This document shows positions 57,615-64,000 of a DNA stretch of 64,000 nucleotides, piece by piece. Position numbers and translations under genes: made by a program. The DNA is from Rutstroemia sp. NJR-2017a BVV2 (lineage: Eukaryota; Ascomycota; Leotiomycetes; Helotiales; Rutstroemiaceae). The stretch covers positions 124,001-188,000 of the forward strand of contig NJPS01000038.1 in NCBI GenBank assembly GCA_002946415.1, read 5' to 3'. Position 1 is the stretch's first letter; each line of letters begins with the position of its first letter. The notes beneath the pieces are model-generated. The model had not been told where the DNA came from. It did no database searches and saw only the letters and a program-made list of their open reading frames with translations.

Positions 57615-60600
57615 TTGATTGATTGGGTCGGTCTAAAGAAAAAAAAGCTCTTCGTGCCTTGTCTGTTTGTTTGAAGTGGGAGATGGCTCTTTGATGTCCC
57701 AGGATCTTCTCCGTGTAGTGTGTGCTTGCTGTCGTCGTTGTATGATTTCACGACACAGGTTCAATGCCTTCTGCTTCATATACTTGTTTTTAGGTTGTGG
57801 GGAAGGAGCGAGGCTTTTCGTTTTTTGTTTATAGTTTCTTTTTCTGAGGGGAAAGGGGATGGAGAGGAGATGTGATATCATGAGAGGAGGGCATTCGATC
57901 TAGGTCGAGGGGGAAAGGGGGAGGAGAAGGAGAGAAAGCTGCGTCGAGATCGAATTGTGATGGGGCTGGTTTGGAAATGGAAAAGGAGTTGAAGAGGTGG
58001 AGTGGTGTTATATACATACGGAGATACATACATACATATACGACGTTATGAAATGGGGGAAAGGTCGGGCAGAACGGGTGTTGGGTGGGGGTTATACTTA
58101 CATATACTTATATTCATACATATCTTTTATCACGGAGGGAGTAGGTGGGGTGGGAAAGAAAGAATGGGAAGGGTGGGATGGCAGGGGATGGCATGGTGGG
58201 GTCTGGGATATATGCATCTGTGGTTCTGGGAGCGGTGGATGGATGAATGGGATTTGGCGTTTGAAGATGTACTTTTTTGGTATGTTTGGATGTGGTGTGG
58301 AGTGGGTTTCAATGATGTCTCTCTGTCTGTCTGGGTTGCGAAGTGGATGGATGGACTTTTGGGTCTGAGGGTAGTCTGGTAGATAGATAGGGTTAGGGGA
58401 GGAGGAGGAGTGGAAAAGAATGGAAATGATAAAGAATGGATTGCTGATGTATGTGTATATGGAAATAAAATTATGGGAATGTGTATATCTCTCTCTTTCT
58501 CTCCTTTCACTTCTCTCTCAACAACATCTTGAAATCTCCCTACAAACTATTAAAGTAAGTATTCGGAAGTTTATCTACTGATTAATAGGAGGTAAATAGA
58601 GATATAGAGATATATAGTTGAGAGATCTATACTTGGTATCACGTCTTTGTTCTACTGTGATATTCGCTGGAGATATACGCTACGCTTTCGAGATCCATTT
58701 GAGAGTTCTATTCAAGATGTAAACAATATATCGATTATTCTAATACTCAAACTATAAATCCTTAACACTAATACCTAAATAAATCCAAAATCCAAGCTAG
58801 AAGGTAGTAATACATTGACTCTTGTGATGAAGATTACTGTTAAAACTATAAGTATACAAACTAAGAGTATATAATGAACAAAATATTAGACCAACTCTAG
58901 ATTATAGATATACAACTCCATCAACACCGACACCGACACGGCGACATCGATATCCAAGAGCAAGCAAATGAGCTTGAGTAATTGATATAGTTTACTAGGA
59001 GGGATAAGTTTACCTTGAGTAAGAGTTTGGGGAAAGGGAGTTTAGGATAGGGAACTGGTAAGTGAAGATGATTGTGCCGTTTGGGTTTGAATAGAATGGG
59101 TTTGAATGGGAAAATTGGGGATGGGGTCATGGGGATAGGGATGGGTTACTGGTTGGAGGATTCGGCGCTGGGGTGGATAGTTGTGGATGGGTGGGAAGGA
59201 TTGAGGAGGGAGGGGGGTTGGAGAGGTAGAGGTTATAGGAGATGGAGTGCATTTGTTGGGATATCTTGAAGCTGTAGATAGTGTGAATGGAGATGTAGGG
59301 GAGGTATCGAGGACCTCTGCTCAGCTTGTTCGGGAATGCGAGAGAGCTGAGGGGATGAGGTATATGGATTGTCTTAGTATATTCTGGAGTCTGGGGAATG
59401 AAATAGGAAGACGATGCTGAGTTGATTAGGGAACCGGACTGGTAGCGGTGGATATATGTGTGCTGTGTAGTGTATTTGGACTCTGTCTTCAAGAACCATT
59501 CTCCTCCGCGACCTAACCCCAATCAATCACACATCTCCCCTAGTCAAGGACTCTTCACGGAGTAATATACCAATCGACTCAAAGCTTGATTTAGTGCTAA
59601 ACAGGTCTCCAAGCGATTTTGAGCTTTCATGTGCGAAATCAGATCCAGCTGTAGATGCTGGGGAAGGATTTCTTGGGGCCGTGGCGACGATGATGGACTC
59701 TTGGTACTGCGGGGTGATAGTTGGAGTGAGTTAACCAGCAGCGGCAACAGAGGCAATGAGCAATAATTCACACAAGAAGGGAACGAGAAAGCGAGAAAGC
59801 GAGTTATCATTTCCATCCAGCAGGTACCAGATTGACCAACTATCCTACCACCTCGCGGATGGTGGACAAACACACTAAGCTATAAGCAGAAGAGTATATA
59901 CATCTGCTTAACTAGGAAGCATTTCGCACTCCAAGCGGATCGCTGATTGAGAGTCCTCCTCCTCCGGCGGTTGAGAAAGAGAAACGATAGTATCCATCTG
60001 ATCATAGAGCACGGTGCCTGCAGGCAGACTGGTCAAGCAAGAGGATACAGCACGGAGGTTCGCTCATTCTGAATCCTCCGATGGTACATCCCAACTATCT
60101 ACCTAAACCGCAAGCAAAGGCAACGAGCAAAATTCGAGGAAGTCTATCTTATGAGGTGACCATCATATCGACGATTGAAGCCTATCAGGACCGCGAGGCG
60201 AACGAACAAAGTGGTGCCAGCGTCATCAGAACTCTCAGTTGGGTATACGAATACCCAAAGCTATCCAAACGCACTGTGCGTGGTGCGTGGTCTTGATACA
60301 TGCAAGCAGGAGCGTATATACTTTCGCCCGAAAAGTTACGAATAAGCTCGCAGGACCATGCACACCTATCGGAATAGGAAGGGTATCGCAGATGCTATGT
60401 CACCTCTCTGCCATATGGCCGTACTCAGAGCTTATCGCAAAGCTCAGTGCGGGAGAAACTGGTCGATGTTGATATCAATGGACAAAACCAATAATTGGAG
60501 TATCCCGAACATTTTGGAGCAATCGTCTAGAGATAATATCCACATCTAGTACAAGAATTAGCTGAAGTAGACTTTTATAAACCAGCCTGCTTCTTCTGCA

Positions 60601-63600
60601 CTGAAGAGCCAAAATCCCAAGCACGTGAACAAATGTGCGAACTAGTCTAAGCACTGAGCAGGGACGCTATGAAACCGAGCTGAACCCAAACTGAAGACAT
60701 TCTAATAGCATTTCACTCACATGATATCCCAAAACCGATATCTGGATCAAGAAACCTCTCAATCAATCTCCACAAACTCAATTCAACTCGGACTCCGCGT
60801 GCCTTTCCGCAAAACCAAAAAGTGATAACGCAGCTACTCCCGAAACTTCCCTCTCTAACTTTCAAAGTCAAGCATGATGCCAATTTCGATGGATTTGGAG
60901 ACAAACTAGGAACTTCCCTATTTCTCCCCTTCCCGTCCATTCCGCAAAACTAGCCCAACGTCTTTTCCGTGTGAAACGAAACAAGGAAACCTACACACTT
61001 GAGACGAAACTCGGTTTCCTACAGTACATGATAATGTAAAGCAGACCGTCCCGTCCCGTTCACGAGTAAGGTGGACATTCTTTTTCAATCCACCGTGACA
61101 GCTGAACTTTGCCACCGTGTACTCAATGCAAGCCAGAGTTCGAAACAGGAGTCTGTGGTACTTTGCCTTCGCAAAGAATGAATGTGAAACCCCGGTTGCG
61201 CGTTACGAGGATACCGCGAGTAGTGGAATGGATTTATCGGTTTGAGGATAAGTATGGGTTCATCCCAACGAGTTTATGCAAACGATCGCTTGCACCGGCG
61301 TGTAGGATCAAGCACTCCGACTTTTGGAACAGAGATGGATCCTGCCAATGTCCGATGAAGATGAAGGAGGGAAAAGAAAGCATGAGTTCACGACTGGTGA
61401 AAATGTAGAATTCATGTACTTGCCACTGCTACCTAGGCAAAGTGATGTAATGACGGGACACTCTCTGTAGTATTCCAGAAATTCTGTACGTATAGATAGC
61501 TTCGTGAATGCCGATCCTAATTTAGACATCAGCACGTGCACGTCACATGAGTAGTCATGACCTCAAGTTGCATTGGGTCATGACTAAGGACACCGCGGCA
61601 CTTCGAGCCAAAGGAGCCAGCCGAAGAAGAAACAAAAAGGGGAAGTTTCCCATCAATCCTTGTCGTAATGTCTCACTTTGTAGATTCCAGCCCTTTCCAG
61701 CCTCCTTATTCCCTTAGTCATTCCCACGTGGAGAAGAAAAGAAGGATAGACAGAATCCAGGATTGAGGAAAAGGATTATTGGTAAAGAGCCCCAGTGAAA
61801 GCATTGACAGGTCTCGGAGCCTCCTAGACTGCGGTAGTCAACGAAAAAAAGGGTGTAAGACCAAGGCCCGAATACTTGGAGGCGTTTGTCCAGCTTGTCT
61901 GCTGAGTCGTAAGGCAAAGCATGGGAAGAACAGGTTGGCTACAAGGACTGTAGTGCGGTGAGGAGCCGAGATGACCCCTATGATCAGGCTTGAAATTATT
62001 GACACGTCCGAATACGAAGGTGATTGAGGCTCAGGGTAATCATATGGTGCGATGGAACAGTACGCGAATCATCTTACCTTCACAATCAGACAGATTGAGT
62101 GAGAAGTTTGTCACCCTGTCAGTTATTTCGTTCCTCATGGTATTGATATGTCGAAATGAACAGTCGTAAAGTAGAGTTTGCCCAAAATTTCCCGTCATAT
62201 TGAGCGCTGATGATGGAGACGATCGCCGAAGTGACAGAGATTCTGCCTGTTTGTTTTGACTGCCGAGAATAGACCCAATTCCGGTTCTTTGGGAATCGAT
62301 CAAATTCTGCTTCCAGACCAGGCAACACACTGTCCTCCGACGGGGAGATCCCGGAATTCCCGTCTGAACGGTACGGTACCTTCGTTCCTGGACAACTGGG
62401 TGGTTGGATCGGCGGAGATTGCTGCGCATTGCATATCATCTTGCTCAACAGTTCGGAATCCCTGATGCATGAGCATGAGCATGAGCATGAATTATGTGAG
62501 GTAAAGCGAAGGGCGCTTTCCCTGTGGTAGGGACTCAGATAGAGATCGTGAGACCTGTGAGACTTCGTAAGGATAACCAATTGGCGACGGCCCAGTAAGG
62601 TTCCACTCGTTCTAGAAACCTCGGTAGAACACATGAAGAAGCTCAAGATAGCGTTTCGCCGAAGGAAAGTAAAGGATATTTACAGCAGTCGTACGTAGAT
62701 TCAGGCGGGCAGGCATGGCTAGGATGTTTGAGATGAAGGGGGCCTTGAGGTAGGCTACAGTAGAGTGCTGCAGGGACCCGGGCGAGCTGGGCTCTGAAGT
62801 GAGAAAGGCTCTAGTGTGGGGGCGAAGCCGCAATTTGATGGGAAAGTTTGGATGGCGGTTTGGCGATGTTCCACCGATTCTATTGGTTCCACTCACTCGC
62901 TCTGGGTTCGCAGCATCCTATATCCTGTATCCTGGAGGTGTTGCAAGCCATCGGGTCGGGTAGGACTAACGGTCGCGCACTCGCGATGCGAAGTTGCAGC
63001 TTTGGTTAGTGATAGTGGGTTATATCAGTGACCTTATACCTTTGTGGGACAAGTGGAGAACTTTAAGCGTTGTGGAAGTCAAGGGAATGCATAGGGATGC
63101 ATGGCCGCTTTCCGGCAGACTTCTGTAACATCCACTCTTCCACGCGAGATGTAGGGGACGGCGTGGGAACAGGGTACCTCCGTAGGGGGGCTGACGGGCA
63201 GCAGGCTGCATCATCGGTCGGCAAGCCGAGGCGGGCTTTCGTTTCCTATACTTGCTCATCTGGATTTCATGTTCGCGGAGACGGTCCTAGATTGGAACCT
63301 TATCCGGAGACGGAGTGTCAAGTGGTGTGTGAGAAACTTGGCTGAGATGCGTAAGAAATAAGAAAAAAGAGTCAGAGATGTTGGTTGACGAAGACATCTT
63401 ACAGTCGCACGTAATGAGGGATTCTTATCCTGCTAACGGAGCCTGCCTATTTCGTAATTCTGGTAAACATCGAACAGGAAAGCTCGTAATGTACCAGGTA
63501 AATAAGATAGGACCGATTACTCCCTTTCAGGACGGCCAGCCGAGCCACATACCGGTTATGTCACACATAATCCGTCGCCATCACTTGCAAGTTGCAATGC

Positions 63601-64000
63601 AATCCAAAGGCCTATGTCCGTAAAGTATCGCACAGAGCGGAGGGCGTTCCAGGTCGGCTGGTATCGGCGCTGTGCTGTGGAATGACACAGAAGACGCGAA
63701 TTGAGCTGAAAGAGCAAGCGAAAGTAGGAGGCGACAGTTGAGCATGGCGATGATGTGGGAAGGATTACTTGGCACTACTCATTGTTCAACATACCCTGAA
63801 GCATTCGTGAAAGCAGGTATGCGCGCAATGTGCTGGTGCCTTCAATTCAAAGCTCGTTTCTCGCAAGAGTGGGTAGTGGCGATCCTTTTTGAGACTCCCA
63901 TTCCGTGTGTCTGGTGATGGTAACCACCGGCTCCAGACTGCATGATTTGTCCCATCCATATTAGCTACGATACCAAAACATTCTGACGCTCCTTCGAACG
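57615..64000. other. Gene-poor 6.4-kb tail
   Basis: No gene is supported. The first part (about 57840-58440 and 59050-59300) is strongly G-rich on the plus strand, which makes artificial frames on both strands; 58560-58920 is AT-rich. The frames between 60 and 64 kb are short (under 180 codons), lack motifs and overlap on both strands. Small features: an inverted repeat GTCATGACC/GGTCATGAC (61554-61562 with 61576-61584) and an ATGAGC hexamer repeat (62468-62490). Long non-coding transcription or a decayed locus cannot be excluded. Confidence 0.5.
62468..62490. repeat. CATGAG microsatellite
   Basis: Nearly four copies of the hexamer CATGAG. Confidence 0.8.

Noticed and set aside
59127..59522. 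131-codon minus-strand frame
   Set aside because: Composition artefact of a G-rich region; no motif or splice signals.
61554..61584. Short inverted repeat GTCATGACC/GGTCATGAC
   Set aside because: Nine-base arms alone are expected by chance in this much AT-balanced DNA; no gene or operator context.
62119..62646. 175-codon minus-strand frame with a CSCSCSC run
   Set aside because: The Cys/Ser run is just the CATGAG microsatellite read in antisense; the rest has no recognisable signal.

Overview
The window looks like nuclear DNA of a filamentous ascomycete. Genes are intron-rich with short GT-AG introns of about 45-70 bases, lariat motifs such as CTAAC/CTGAC, and fungal-only families (Pan1, Eaf1/Vid21, Zn2Cys6 factors, sphingolipid C9-methyltransferase, fungal INSIG). 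The AT-rich intergenic DNA, a lone dispersed 5S rRNA gene and the mix of families suggest a leotiomycete, probably near Botrytis/Sclerotinia; that placement is an inference without a database search.

Layout. 0-10 kb: a possible 3' end of an upstream gene, a SET-domain methyltransferase (577-2617), two related Cys-rich proteins on the minus strand (3298-4140, 5018-5611) separated by degenerate repeats, a small conserved-looking protein (6385-7027) and the sphingolipid C9-methyltransferase (7838-9655). 10-20 kb: PAN1 (10340-14714) converging on MAK11 (16541-15087), a two-helix membrane protein (17991-18419) and a head-to-head pair of predicted secreted proteins (18671-19639 minus, 19809-20302 plus). 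20-30 kb: an unknown 222-aa protein, an aspartate-aminotransferase-type gene with one defective splice site, an HpcH/HpaI aldolase, a 0.53-kb inverted-repeat element, a Zn2Cys6 regulator and INSIG. 31-39 kb: EAF1/VID21 (five-part gene, 1540 aa), SPP2 and a MYND-finger gene interrupted by an in-frame TAG. 40-47 kb: COQ10, a Ser/Thr-rich tail-anchored protein, a polyol dehydrogenase and a GH2 beta-mannosidase. 47-64 kb: a divergent 5S rRNA gene (49345-49463 minus), a dienelactone hydrolase, phosphatidylinositol synthase, and a 626-aa protein with repeated F-x-P-x-x-[IV]-E-T motifs. The last 6.4 kb holds no gene that I can support.

Most genes are housekeeping: endocytic actin (PAN1), ribosome assembly (MAK11), NuA4 chromatin (EAF1), splicing (SPP2), ubiquinone (COQ10), membrane lipids (PIS1, C9-methyltransferase, INSIG), and carbohydrate or aromatic catabolism (beta-mannosidase, polyol dehydrogenase, aldolase, dienelactone hydrolase). 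I see no biosynthetic gene cluster. The most notable items are the 5S rRNA gene, whose stems differ from the common fungal form but still pair; the inverted-repeat element with a nested hairpin; three possibly damaged or alternatively decoded genes; and a recurrent switch from C-rich to G-rich coding strand along individual genes.
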